Origin: Cryoendolithus antarcticus | Taxonomy: Eukaryota; Ascomycota; Dothideomycetes; Cladosporiales; Cladosporiaceae | Assembly: GCA_002077065.1 (NCBI GenBank) | Contig: NAJO01000009.1 | Location: 310,001 to 374,000, forward strand | Length of the DNA: 64,000 nt | Reading direction: 5' to 3' | In this document: positions 1-9,649 of the stretch, piece after piece | Layout of the letters: the number at the start of each line of letters is the position of its first letter | Numbering within the stretch: the first letter of the stretch is position 1 | Made by a program: the position numbers and the translations under genes | The notes under the pieces: model-generated | Database searches by the model: none | What the model saw: only the letters and a program-made list of their open reading frames with translations | Told to the model about the DNA's origin: nothing

Positions 1-429
1 GTGGAAGCCGCCAACGCGCTTGCACTGCAGGACTCTCTGCGAACATCGTGGCAAGCCGTGGAGAACTTAGCCTCTATACACGGCGCACCGATGAACGATC
101 CTGAGTATCTTCGGGCAAGGGTGCAAGACAAGACGCTTCTCGATGGTCCGCATCACGCCGTAGTCCTCGGCGTGCCCAAGTATCCCATCACGAAGCGCAT
201 GGGCTTCCAGTTCCCAGCATGTCCTCTCTACACGAGAAATTGTACCGAAGTGCTGCTAAAGACTCTCGGACTGCCAACCGTGGGTGGGGGTTTTGCATAC
301 TGTGTGAAGAGTTTAAGGATGCAGGAGATGGCTTATGCTGCTTGCACGTACGAGGAGCCGATTGACACGCAGCTGATGAACTCACCCCTATGTCAGGCTG
401 CGCTGCTGGAAGACATGTTCTTGTTCTGA
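1..429 (+). CDS. F-box-like protein, C-terminal part (cut by window edge)
   Basis: The reading frame is open from base 1 to the stop at 427-429, so the start lies outside the window. The last ~95 residues resemble the C-terminus of the protein at 1021-1899. Shared blocks are DGPHH/CGPHY, RMG, a central FxYC[VI]K and the terminal QAA[VL]LE[DE]MF. The N-terminal F-box present in the neighbour is not visible here because that part lies upstream. I infer a tandem pair of paralogues. The function of the C-terminal region is unknown; F-box proteins usually recruit substrates to SCF ubiquitin ligases. No catalytic motif is seen. Confidence 0.55.
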   Translation: MEAANALALQDSLRTSWQAVENLASIHGAPMNDPEYLRARVQDKTLLDGPHHAVVLGVPKYPITKRMGFQFPACPLYTRNCTEVLLKTLGLPTVGGGFAYCVKSLRMQEMAYAACTYEEPIDTQLMNSPLCQAALLEDMFLF

Positions 430-1020
430 GGGGGTCAGCTCACAGGAGGGTGTGGAGGCTCGTGACGGGTTGCTGCACCATACTGGGTGGTCTATCGAAG
501 AATGTAAGCTGGAGCGGTGCCTTCGTGAGATGGCACCTGGGAGATCGACATCGCGGACGATGCGTTGTACGGACCTTTCCAGTCTTGGCTTATCACAGAA
601 TTCGTGGTGTGGTGATGATGCGCAGCGTCTGGAAGCTGCAAGCTGTGTTCGGACATAGAGATAGTAGGTCGAACTGTATACGCCAGCAATGCTGGAGCAT
701 ACTTACTCCTCCTCGCAGCTCTGGTCTTTGAGCTCCATACGGAGCCTTGCAAATGGTCATGCGTCTAGTTTAGTCACGCTCCGTCCCTTCCTCGCCAACG
801 TGTGGAGGTGAAGTTGTGCCTTCCTTCCCTGCAATCACGCTGGTTATCTAAGCTTGACCACACTGCTTCATAGCCCTCAAGAACACTCTCTACGCAAGAT
901 CAAAATCATAGTGCACGTTGCGTGCTCCGTAGAGACGGCTAACGTTCAAAGCATCGAAAAGTGAGTGATCACGCTCAGCAACATGCGTGAAGATACTGAC
1001 ATATTCGCAGAGTCGGAGTG
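430..1020. other. Intergenic region with probable 5'UTR intron
   Basis: There is no convincing coding sequence. Just before the next start codon, 961-1010 has the form of a 50-nt intron: donor GTGAGT, branch-like ACTGAC at 995-1000, acceptor CGCAG. It lies 10 nt upstream of the ATG at 1021, so it probably interrupts the 5'UTR of the F-box gene. The rest would hold the 3' end of the upstream paralogue and the promoter. Confidence 0.5.
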
Positions 1021-1899
1021 ATGGCCGCCAGTCATCTTGGATATGATCGCCTTACGACTCTGCCGGTGGAGCTTGTTTTGGCCATTCTTACTGTGCTCCC
1101 GATGCGACAAATCGTTCAGCTTCGTCAGCTAAGCCGTCACTTTAGAGAGCTGGTCGATGGCAATAAGTCGACACTCACGCGGCAATCGCTGGCGTACAAT
1201 CGATCGAGACTCAGGTCTCGCCACCAGCGGCTCACCGACTTCCGCGGCTTGGAGCTCGTAGATGTTGTGCATCAGTACATCTCATATTACGGTATAATCT
1301 ACGAGTCGAATGACCTGGAAGTAGTCCGAGTTCCATATCCACCGATATTCAAATCTTTCAGGGCCACACTCATCGAATCCACCCCAGGCTTTGCACGCGC
1401 GCGCCGAGTCGCACATGAAAAGCTGTGGTGGTTCATTTCGACCCTGCAGAGAGCGTGCGCAGAGAGGGATGGGGAGACTCGCGTCAGTGAATGTCATCCG
1501 ATGCTGGAGATGGAGGACTTCTTCCCTCGTGCAGCCCCAATGGATCGTCGTGCACCTTTCTTTGGCAACCGGGATAATCTGATCGCCAAGCTAGAGAACA
1601 AGGATCTATTCTGTGGGCCTCACTATACCCGTGTCCATGGCAAGCCACAATACTTCCTCACATTCCGCATGGGGATGAGTGACTGTCTCGAAGCTTACTA
1701 TCCGAGGCCTTGGGACTACGGCGGGACGGAGGTGACTTCCCGAATACTGCTGCTGCCAGACCTGAAGCAGAGGTTCTCGTACTGCATAAAGACTCAAGCA
1801 ATGGCGTCGATCTTCTGGGATGCTGCAGCAGAAGTGGGAGACTTCGCTGCGTCAAGGTTTCGTCAAGCTGCTGTCTTGGAAGAGATGTTTATCTGGTGA
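1021..1899 (+). CDS. F-box domain protein
   Basis: Single-exon protein of 292 residues. Residues ~12-50 fit an F-box: LPVELVLAILTVLPMRQ followed by LRQLSRHFRELVD. F-boxes bind Skp1 in SCF E3 ubiquitin ligases. The remaining ~240 residues carry no domain I recognise. The last ~95 are related to the truncated protein at 1-429, which suggests a local duplication. The real ATG is at 1021; the codon before it is GTG. A probable 5'UTR intron (961-1010) lies directly upstream. Substrate and partner are unknown. Confidence 0.75.
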   Translation: MAASHLGYDRLTTLPVELVLAILTVLPMRQIVQLRQLSRHFRELVDGNKSTLTRQSLAYNRSRLRSRHQRLTDFRGLELVDVVHQYISYYGIIYESNDLEVVRVPYPPIFKSFRATLIESTPGFARARRVAHEKLWWFISTLQRACAERDGETRVSECHPMLEMEDFFPRAAPMDRRAPFFGNRDNLIAKLENKDLFCGPHYTRVHGKPQYFLTFRMGMSDCLEAYYPRPWDYGGTEVTSRILLLPDLKQRFSYCIKTQAMASIFWDAAAEVGDFAASRFRQAAVLEEMFIW

Positions 1900-2211
1900 T
1901 TGCTTTGCGATGCTGATTGAGACCTTGAGGTCTGCAGACTGGTGCGTCTCAAACGGGATTGCCTGAAGTACGTCAGAGATGGTATGGCCGGACAACGCAG
2001 CGGTCGACGGGTCCCAGTTGTCCTTGAACTTGGCGTCGAACCCAGAACATTATCCGCACGATTTTGGTCTTTGGGCGTTCAGTAATAGATCTGGGATCCA
2101 ATTAAGCCAAATAGTATGGGATCGATAGGGTGGCTTGAAGACGCGCCTCGGCGTCGAAGATACAGACCCCCGTGAACTCCAGTGACGATCATCTTCCAAC
2201 TTCGGTCCGAT
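1900..2211. other. Intergenic, convergent 3' ends
   Basis: This lies between the end of the F-box gene (+) and the end of the PRXL2-like gene (-). No ORF with protein-like composition, RNA gene or repeat is apparent. Confidence 0.5.
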
Positions 2212-2911
2212 TCATGGCATTCCCTCGTTAATCCCAAGCACCTTCTTGAGCTCCGCCACTTCTGCATGATCCCTCGTATTTCTCATCCTCCGACACCACT
2301 TTAGCTCCCCGCCCTTCTCAAACACCCACTCCCCACCATCCTGGCTGTAGTTGCCGCCATGCCTCACACCCAGACCGGCTTTGAGCATGTTGCCCATACT
2401 CTTGACTGTACCGCCAACAATACTAGACTTCGCGTACTGAGGTGTCGTGTCTCCCATGCCCAAATCCTATATCATGCCGAGCTTATTGTACAGTGCTCGT
2501 GATGGGTCGCAATAGATCTCAAAGGGGCAGCCAGTCCGCTGTTTGTAGCCTGCAATCGCGGGCGGCTCGCCACAGCCGATGATCAACAGGGTTGTTGGGC
2601 GTGAGGCTTGAGATAGCAGCGAAGGCGGAAGGTCTGCGACGAGAGCACGAACGTAGTCTTCACACATCTGCCAGTCAGTCAGCACAGTTTGCCGAGTACC
2701 TCGATGCCTCGGGGAGCCCTACGCCGCAGAAAAAGTGCCTGATGAAGACTACTAAGGTTCGCTCATGTGGAGAGTACAGATCCTTGAAGACTACCTTGCC
2801 ATCTTTCTCATCAAGAACCTCAAGCGCGCTCGCCTGCTCTAGCGTTTTGGCATCTGGGAGCTCATACTGCGATGTGCTATCTAGCGTGATCTGACGCCTT
2901 TGGGTTGCCAT
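2212..2911 (-). pseudogene. PRXL2/AAED1-like thioredoxin-fold protein with in-frame stop
   Basis: AhpC/TSA-like thiol antioxidant family. Exon 1 is 2723-2911 and starts MATQRRQITL. A 55-nt intron (2668-2722; donor GTAGGG, branch CTGAC, acceptor GGCAG) joins HFFCG to MCEDYV and so builds the family CxxC motif. Exon 2 continues with LLIIGCGEP and the GCPFEIYCDPSRALY block, then meets TAG at 2467-2469. The same frame resumes at once with the family C-terminus, including HGGNYSQDGGEW and MRNTRDHAEV, and ends at 2212-2214. No GT-AG intron of usual size removes the stop and keeps the frame. I therefore read it as a nonsense mutation or a base error. Intact length would be ~214 residues, normal for the family. 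It is divergently arranged with the dienelactone hydrolase gene. Confidence 0.75.
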
Positions 2912-3440
2912 GTTCGTCGGCGGCGACTATCGTCGTCCTTACCTGTGATAGAGAGTTTTACAGGACTGCGCTCACTTGAGGGATGTCCAAATACGATCCC
3001 GGCCGATCGAGTGGAGGAAACTGAGCCTCTTCTGAACAGATATGAACACGATGCGTACAAGAATAGCTCCGTACTTCAGGTAAGGTCTGTACCGGACTCG
3101 GATGTTGACTCTTGGCGTTTCGACCCCTCCAGGTATTCGGCAACTGGATCGACAGCGACTTCAGGAGTATCGAATATGCTAGCTGCGACTGCCGGACCCG
3201 GAGCATCAACCCGGCGATACCGACATTAAGCACAGCAGCGCGCGAACATTACGCCGATTGCGCTGTAGACAGTCAACAGCACCACCGAGCAAGAATAAGT
3301 ACATATCTTCCGACTCCTGTCATCATCACCCCATCTCAAAGCTTTCCGTCGTGGTGTGAGCACTGAGTCACTCGCGCGATCACCACCCTTCGCACCACGC
3401 CTTTTCAGTCCCCATTCAAATTCACAACACCGCTGTCAAC
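2912..3440. other. Divergent promoter region
   Basis: This 529-bp region separates the PRXL2-like gene (-) from the dienelactone hydrolase gene (+). The stretch before 3441 is pyrimidine-rich, as is common in fungal promoters. Short overlapping ORFs occur on both strands, but none shows a recognisable domain. Confidence 0.5.
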
Positions 3441-4461
3441 ATGAGTCTCAAGCAGTGTTGCGCAACAGGCTCGCTGCACACGGGCACGCCCATCGGCCGA
3501 CGTACGAAAGTCCATGGTCTCGACTGCTATGTCGCAGACGCCCCGAGCGGCTCGCCGAAGGGAATCGTAGTAATCATCCCAGATGCTTTTGGCATCGAGC
3601 TGCTCAACAACCAAGTGCTGGCAGATGCGTACGCCAAGGAGGGCAACTTTCAAGTGTTACTCCCCGACTTCATGGCTGGTGCGTAACATTATGCTAGTCA
3701 AGGTAACCGCACAAAGCTCACTTAACATACAGGCTCTCCCGTTCCAGCAGAGGCTCTCATCAGCCTATCAGCAATGTCCAAGACGGGGTTATGGAATCAG
3801 CTCTACAAGGTCGGCCACGCAGTCTACATTCTCCGCCATATGGTACCTTTCCTTTACTTCTGCCGTGAAGCCGTCTGCAAACCTCGTATCCGAGCCTTCA
3901 TGCACGCGGTGCGGGAGCACGAAGCTGCGAGCCTCCCAGTGGGCGTGGCAGGATTCTGCTGGGGTGGCGGCCACGTAACGAAGCTCTGCTGGGACGATGA
4001 GAAAACCAAGGATGGCAAGGGACTGGTTGACTGCGGTTTCATTGCTCATCCCTCTTTCCTCACGTACCCGGGCGACATCGAGAAGGTCGCGTTGCCACTC
4101 TCGTGCGCTGCTGCAGAGCACGATCAGCAGATGAGCGCGGCCAACGCGAAGTCAACAGAGGAGGTTCTCGTGGCGAAGACTGCGAAAACCAAGGATCAAG
4201 GCGTGGAGCACGAATTTGTCATGTACCCCGGGGCGCATCACGGCTTTGCGGTATGCTACGTAACGAGGTGCATTCGACGAGGAAACTGACACATACCAGG
4301 TTCGCGCGGATGAGGAGGACAAGGAGGAGGCAGCTCGGGGCAAGGAGGCCGAAGCTCAGGTGAGTTGTCACTATGATACACGCTGCTGTATGATATGCTG
4401 ACACTTAGACCAGGCCGTGGCTTGGTTCTCGAAGTGGTTCAGCAGATCAAAGGCGACGTGA
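3441..4461 (+). CDS. Dienelactone hydrolase family protein
   Basis: Alpha/beta-hydrolase of the DLH family, cytosolic by absence of a signal peptide. Four exons are supported: 3441-3678, 3733-4250, 4300-4359 and 4414-4461. Introns are 54, 49 and 54 nt with normal donors (GTGCGT, GTATGC, GTGAGT). Motifs are CCATGSLHTGTP at the N-terminus, the nucleophile elbow GFCWGG (Cys as expected for DLH) and the catalytic His in PGAHHGFAV. A short charged exon, ADEEDKEEAARGKEAE, precedes the final AVAWFSKWF helix, the usual end of fungal DLH proteins. In bacteria such enzymes hydrolyse dienelactones; fungal members are mostly uncharacterised, so the substrate is unknown. The last acceptor is the CAG at 4413, because the nearer TAG breaks the frame. 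Confidence 0.85.
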
Positions 4462-4750
4462 ACATGATATTGGAAATCCCGATCATCTCGCACGGCAAGC
4501 ACGGTCATTGCACCAATGCCCGAGAGAGGGTTCCATGGACAGTCAAGCGTCGCCAAGTAGTCATATTGATTGGCCGCGAGTACGGCGCAGTTCCCTTTGA
4601 TTGCATGGATTGAGGCGCTCAGCAATGCGTGATCTGGGGACAAGTATGCTAGCATTCCCAAAGCACATCCAGATCAAAGTGCAACCACACGGCCTAATGT
4701 TTCATCATCAAACTCCACCAAGTCGCGTTCTTCTCCGCAACAGTATCGAC

Positions 4751-5082
4751 ATGCTCGCCACCTGCCACTGTGCCGCTATAACTGTCGAAGCTCCCGTTCC
4801 CGATGGCCCCATGCTAGAGTGTCAATGCGGCGTGTGCTACCGTTACGGTGCAGTCTGGGCCTACTACCCTCTCGACCAAGTCAAGATCACAAATCCGATG
4901 GTGTCGAGACGCGCAAGTATGTGCGGGGCAGGAAAAAGATCGAGCTTACCGCTTGCGAGAGGTGCAACTGTTTAATGTACTGGTGGCCAGTCGATGAAAT
5001 GAAGATCAAGAAGATGGGGCTGAATAGCAGGATGGTGGTTGAGAGGGGAGAACTAGAGGGAGTGGAGGTGAAGAAGTCGTGA
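4751..5082 (+). pseudogene. GFA-domain (S-(hydroxymethyl)glutathione synthase-like) protein, frameshifted
   Basis: The start MLATCHCAAI and the block LECQCGVCYRYGAVWAYYP carry the CxC and CxxC zinc ligands of the GFA/CENP-V fold. The continuation YVRGRKKIELTACERCNC, with the third Cys pair, lies in a different frame up to the stop at 5080-5082. The frame changes near 4890-4900; one extra A in the ACAAAT run would join the halves. A 41-nt GT-AG excision (4880-4920) also restores frame, but its donor is weak and it would remove conserved residues. Intact length would be ~111 residues. The likely role is a small zinc-binding enzyme of unknown substrate. It may be a pseudogene or an assembly indel. 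Confidence 0.65.
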
Positions 5083-5312
5083 AGCTTCAGCGGCCCCGAA
5101 GGCAGTGAGGCATTCCGCGTTAAGAACTCGGTCGTGAGGTGCTGACGCGATGGCACAGGTATCTGCAGCTTTCCCCAAGAGCATCGAGTCAACATGGAGG
5201 GAGTTAAGCGTCTGCGATCAACGGTCCATGGAGCACTGTCTTGGCGGCACAGCATTGTGCAGCTCAAAGTAAAGCTTCTCAACCTCTTGCTATCGATAAT
5301 CATATTTGCGGC

Positions 5313-5322
5313 AATATATATA
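5313..5322 (+). promoter_or_regulatory. TATA-like element
   Basis: An AATATATATA run lies about 30-40 bp upstream of the ATG at 5351. That is close enough that the transcript leader would be very short, or the element belongs to a nearby start site. Position and composition are the only support. Confidence 0.35.
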
Positions 5323-5350
5323 GGCTCTATAGCCCTGTTTCCCACCCATC

Positions 5351-6739
5351 ATGGTATCGCTAGCATCGCTCCCAGAAGAGTTACAGCTTGTCATACTGGA
5401 CCACCTTAGCAAGCCGGCTCCCTCCTCATGTCGAATGCACGATGAACCCAGCATAGCCCTCATATACAGTCCCGATCAAGCCCTCAAGGCTGTGACATTG
5501 ACAGCGAAATCGTGGCGTCGACTCTCTCTACCGCTACTGTTCCGACATGTTCGCTTCCAGGTTTCCCCCAGTACGTTGCCGATCGATGACCCAGGAGCTG
5601 AACACTCCTCTGCGCACAGCGGCGGTCCACTTCATGCACAGTCGTCAGACCATGCAGAGTCTAGTAGACATCGTGGTCGGGACTCCATCTCCAGCGAGTT
5701 CTGCAAGACTCCAGAAACACTGCATGGAACCTCACAATCTGAAGATGGCTTTCAGGACTTGCTCGACTTTCTCGAGAATAATGCTCTGTTCAAGAGCGTC
5801 AACAGCTTCTTACTATCAATCGTGCGCCAGTACACCTCTGATCGAGCGCGCGAAAGATATTACCGCTGGAACCAGCCCAGTCACTCGGGCATCGATGCTA
5901 CTCTATGGAGGCGACTCTTGTCAAAGATAGATCCATGCACCATCAGCATAGTCGCGCCACCCATCAACCTCGCTTACTTGACCTCCTGCTATGTGAATAC
6001 TTCCGGTGACTGGGCGTTCACAGACATGGACTATCACGTGCTACAGCTCTCACGACCCGACATAAGCTCACGGATGACCACGGGCGCATCGCAGCCGACC
6101 CCGGAAGATGCCTCACTTTTCGGCCTCCGCCCCTGGACGCACATCTCGCTGAACGAGGGATCCTTTCTTCGCGCCTACGGTTCCTACGAGTTCTTCGAAC
6201 GTGGCCCTCCATCTCTGACCACATCAGTTGCGCGAGGTCTGAGCGGCGCAGTTCCCTCACCTTTACTGCCCAACGATACGTATCTGTCGTTGCCCATCCT
6301 CCCCGAACTTAGGTCTTTCACCTACACTGCCATCTTTCCCTTCGCTAACCACGCCCAATTCACGTCCATGTTCAAAGAACTGGAGGAGATCACCCTGCAG
6401 TTTGCGCCAGATGTCAGCACAGGTATCTTGAGCGACAAGGCAAGGGTCGGGAAAGCAGAGCTGGCAGATTGCTGGCAAGAGCTCTACACGGCTTACACCG
6501 AGTTGGTCAAAGTCGTCCGTACCACAGAGATTCCATCACCATATGAAGTGAATGAAACTCGATGGGCCACCGCGAAGCCTGACCTGGCGATTAAGAAGAT
6601 CACTGTGCGAGACTTCGCCATCAAAGCTATTCAAGAGGATTTGGAGGAGATCTTTGCGCCGCTCTGCGCGCCTGTATGGGCCCAGGACGAGCCTGGTGTC
6701 TTCACAAGGATGCAACTCGATGAGGTGCGACTGGTGTAG
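5351..6739 (+). CDS. F-box-like domain protein
   Basis: Single-exon protein of 462 residues. The N-terminus, SLASLPEELQLVILDHLSK followed ~30 residues later by LTAKSWRRLSLPLLFRHVRF, fits an F-box with the usual helix spacing stretched by an insert. The rest is globular, without recognisable repeats or catalytic motifs; long fungal F-box proteins of this kind are usually orphan SCF adaptors. It is not obviously related to the F-box pair at 1-1899 outside the F-box. Substrate is unknown. Confidence 0.7.
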   Translation: MVSLASLPEELQLVILDHLSKPAPSSCRMHDEPSIALIYSPDQALKAVTLTAKSWRRLSLPLLFRHVRFQVSPSTLPIDDPGAEHSSAHSGGPLHAQSSDHAESSRHRGRDSISSEFCKTPETLHGTSQSEDGFQDLLDFLENNALFKSVNSFLLSIVRQYTSDRARERYYRWNQPSHSGIDATLWRRLLSKIDPCTISIVAPPINLAYLTSCYVNTSGDWAFTDMDYHVLQLSRPDISSRMTTGASQPTPEDASLFGLRPWTHISLNEGSFLRAYGSYEFFERGPPSLTTSVARGLSGAVPSPLLPNDTYLSLPILPELRSFTYTAIFPFANHAQFTSMFKELEEITLQFAPDVSTGILSDKARVGKAELADCWQELYTAYTELVKVVRTTEIPSPYEVNETRWATAKPDLAIKKITVRDFAIKAIQEDLEEIFAPLCAPVWAQDEPGVFTRMQLDEVRLV

Positions 6740-7411
6740 GACTGCGGTCTACTTGCTTTCGCGGTCATTGATTCCTGCTGGAGGCGAAGATGATGTGAAA
6801 CGTAGCAACTTCAAGTCTAAGGCTATCTACATTCGGCCTGTACAATTTGCGAGGTCGAAAAATGCCCCGACAGCGTGTCCCGCCCGCATCACAAAGAGAC
6901 ACTTAGGATTCTCCCCTATTGTTCACTTTAGGGGCTTACCGAACATGCGCATGCCACACACTTCTGGGCCGCATGGGATCGTCGTAGGAGCTGTGTGCAC
7001 AAAGTTGGGGAAGCATCGAGAATGCTCAAGCGGAAGGCGATCGCTTACGGTAACGTGGACTTCTACTCTACGTCGCGGAGGTCGAATACTGGGATGATCT
7101 TGGGAGCCAGATATGTGCGCAATGTAGTTGTGTACATCTATCTGCATGTCTATCTGTCATCCATCAAATCCTCAAACCCCCGAATCTCGCATCCAGCGAG
7201 ATCGCAAAATGAATGTACTGCACGCAAGCGTGCAAAGAAGTGAATGTAACTGTGTGCAAAGAATTGAATGCTTTTCATGGATCATGTTCGTTCGGAAGCG
7301 CGCATATCGAACTAGCCGACAGCCACAGCTCCTGGCTTCGAGCCATATAATTCGTAAGATCATGGATCATCGAGACCACGATGCCCGAGCAAGCTCAAGG
7401 GCTGTTGACAT
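6740..7411. other. Intergenic, convergent 3' ends
   Basis: 672 bp between two genes that end toward each other. Short ORFs overlap on both strands and none has recognisable motifs. A small near-repeat occurs around 7216-7270 (two GTGCAAAGAA[GT]TGAATG segments about 35 bp apart). No RNA gene was recognised. Confidence 0.45.
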
Positions 7412-8135
7412 CTACTGCAGAGCAGTAACGAGGTTTCCAGTGCCGTACTGAATGTTGACGACCGGGTCGGTGGTCAGCGCGGTTTGGATGCCGAGCTGAT
7501 GCGGGCAGACTGGTAGGCTGACGCCGTACTGCTCGATGCTGCAAGTCTCGTCCATGCCGTAGGTGCAGGCGTTGGGATTGGCGATGTTGTAGATCGCGTA
7601 GTTGTTGGCGAACCAAGAGTCGGACAGACAAGCGCTGACAGTGTTCATCGAGTTCGTGGCGCTGAGCGCGAGTTTGCCGTCCTTCTCGTGTAGGAGGTCC
7701 GCGCAGTTGCTCATGTCAACGTATTCGAAGTCCGCAGCGATGCCGCCGCCCATGGTAGGGTCGGTGTGGGCTGGATTGCCAGTGTTGAAAAAGTTCCAAG
7801 CTGAATAGGAGATGTCGTACGCGCCTCCAGACTGGTCCACGTGCAGGAGATGCAGAGAGCGACCATTGGCCGTGACCTTTGCGCACTTGCCGCAGCCTGG
7901 AGAGAGCGGCCAGTAGGCAATGCGATTGGTATTGACCTTGCAGCCGAGCACACCGATGGACGAGCCGTAAGTGTCGTGGGGCGTGATAGAGATGCCACTG
8001 CGCTTGGTGATCTATATTTCAATCAGTATGTCGCGCCCGGCTCTGCAGATCGATTCTTCTTACGGTCTCAGCTGGGATGACAGCGGCGCTAACAGTTGCG
8101 GCGAAGCCAATGAGTGCGGTGATGGAGAACTGCAT
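7412..8135 (-). CDS. Secreted DPBB/RlpA-like protein
   Basis: Two exons, 8064-8135 and 7412-8011, split by a 52-nt intron (donor GTAAGA, acceptor ATATAG). Exon 1 encodes a signal peptide, MQFSITALIGFAATVSA. A KR dibasic (Kex2-type) site follows soon after. The central segment, with GCGKCAKVTANGRSLHLL and DQSGGAYDISYSAWNFF, resembles the double-psi beta-barrel of RlpA/expansin-like proteins, with an Asp in the conserved DxSxxA-type turn. Several Cys in the C-terminal half suggest disulfides. The mature protein is ~200 residues and presumably extracellular. Function is unknown; such domains often bind or loosen cell-wall polysaccharides. The DPBB assignment is by motif only. Confidence 0.7.
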
Positions 8136-9649
8136 GATTGCTGATTGAAGGAGTGGATTGGGTTCGTGCTTTCTGTCTTGAACTCAAGAAACGACGGGGA
8201 CAATGCTATATGCAAATGAGTGCAGTTGATGAGAGTGAATGAGTGTAAATGCCGAAGAGTGGCTGGTAGAGTCCGAGACAGTATGAGAAGACGATGAAGG
8301 AAAGAAAGCGGACTTGATCGATGAAGAGTATTTAGCAAAGAGCGAAAGTGGAGCGGATGGACTTTGATGTCTCACATGGCGCTGACGCAACCTTGCCTGC
8401 AAACTTCACTGCGTGCGTTGGGACTACCGCATGGCAAAGTGAGAGATCGCATGGCGTGAGCCAGCCCGTGCAGTCCTCATTGGCGGTGGCGTGGTAAGGA
8501 AGTGCCTCGGTGGAGCACCAGAGTGGACAAAGAGCCGCGCTGGCAGAGAGGGTGGGAGGACCCCAAGGCGACAAAAGTCTGCTTTCCCACAGTCCCACAG
8601 TGCGATGTGAGGGGGAGTGTGAGTGGTTGAGACAGGGTGTGGAGATGTAAAGTCCTGACGTCTGGACCGGGTTGCAAGCATTGCGATCCCTCGGAGCGAA
8701 ACGCGGGCCGCTGTGAGTGGCCAGGAACGCGGCTGATGTGCTCCAGTTCCTGCAGCGTCCTGCATGAAGGACGAAGTAGTGCGGGTAGCAGGGGTTTCAG
8801 AAAATTGTGTTCCTGACGTTGGCAGCGGCTTCGCTTGGCCCTACCCGCTGCGGCGCCGCGCGTGGCAGGGACGGTTGGTCCAGACTACCGGCGGAGCTCG
8901 CGATCTGGTCGACAACCAGAAATCAGCGCGACGATGCTTTCGCGGCACTTCATCGACCTGTAGCAGTGGGCGTGCTCTCACAACGCTTCTGACAAATGTC
9001 GCGTTGTCGCTGCTGCTGGGCTCTATCTGGCGAAAGCTACAGCATGACCGAGGTTCGCGTTGCGGGTGCGTCGACAACACCATCTCGAGTCCGAACGCGC
9101 TACGCCGTTCTCGAAGTGCAAAAGATGACCGATTTGCCGGAATCTCGAATGGAATTGTTCTCACCCACTTGTCGGATCTTGCACAATGTTCCGCAACCGC
9201 GGCAATCCTCGCCAGGCAGCAAGCCGATCATGCCTGAGGCGATCACATGAACGTTGTTACTCGGGAACCCGATTTGCCCGAGCAGGCCGAGATGTTCACA
9301 ACCGCATCCGGCAAAATGCGCGAGCTCCAGCATTATCCGGCATGCGATTCAAGTGGTCTTCTAGGTTGTTCGTATGTTTGTAGTAGTAGATCAACGCGCA
9401 GCTCGCGCCATTGACGTGACTTGGACAAGTGAGTTGGCAAGGCCCGCCTCCGAATGGTAAATGATCCTTCCGGATCCTCCGAATCCCCGACCTCATCCCC
9501 TCATATTGATGTCCAGAATAAGTAACTGGTATCGCTGTGCCGCCAGGTAGGACTGTGTCTTAACAAGTAGCTTCCTATACTTGATCTCTCGTCTTCACCT
9601 CACGCTCCCCACTTTCCTCACAGCTAGCTCACGCACTGCTTAGACCGAC
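8136..9649. other. Divergent intergenic region
   Basis: 1.5 kb between the secreted DPBB-like gene (-) and mcr1 (+). A TATA-like sequence on the minus strand (CTAAATACTC, near 8327-8338) may serve the DPBB-like gene. GC-rich overlapping ORFs at 8424-9250 lie on both strands in several frames, as expected by chance, and carry no recognisable domain. No gene is called here. Confidence 0.4.

Noticed and set aside
188..385. Minus-strand ORF opposite the first F-box-like gene
   Set aside because: Shadow of the coding strand; no motif and the plus-strand frame has a clear paralogue.
8424..9250. Several ORFs of 80-157 codons on both strands
   Set aside because: They overlap each other in GC-rich sequence, lack splice sites, signal peptides or motifs, and look like chance ORFs.
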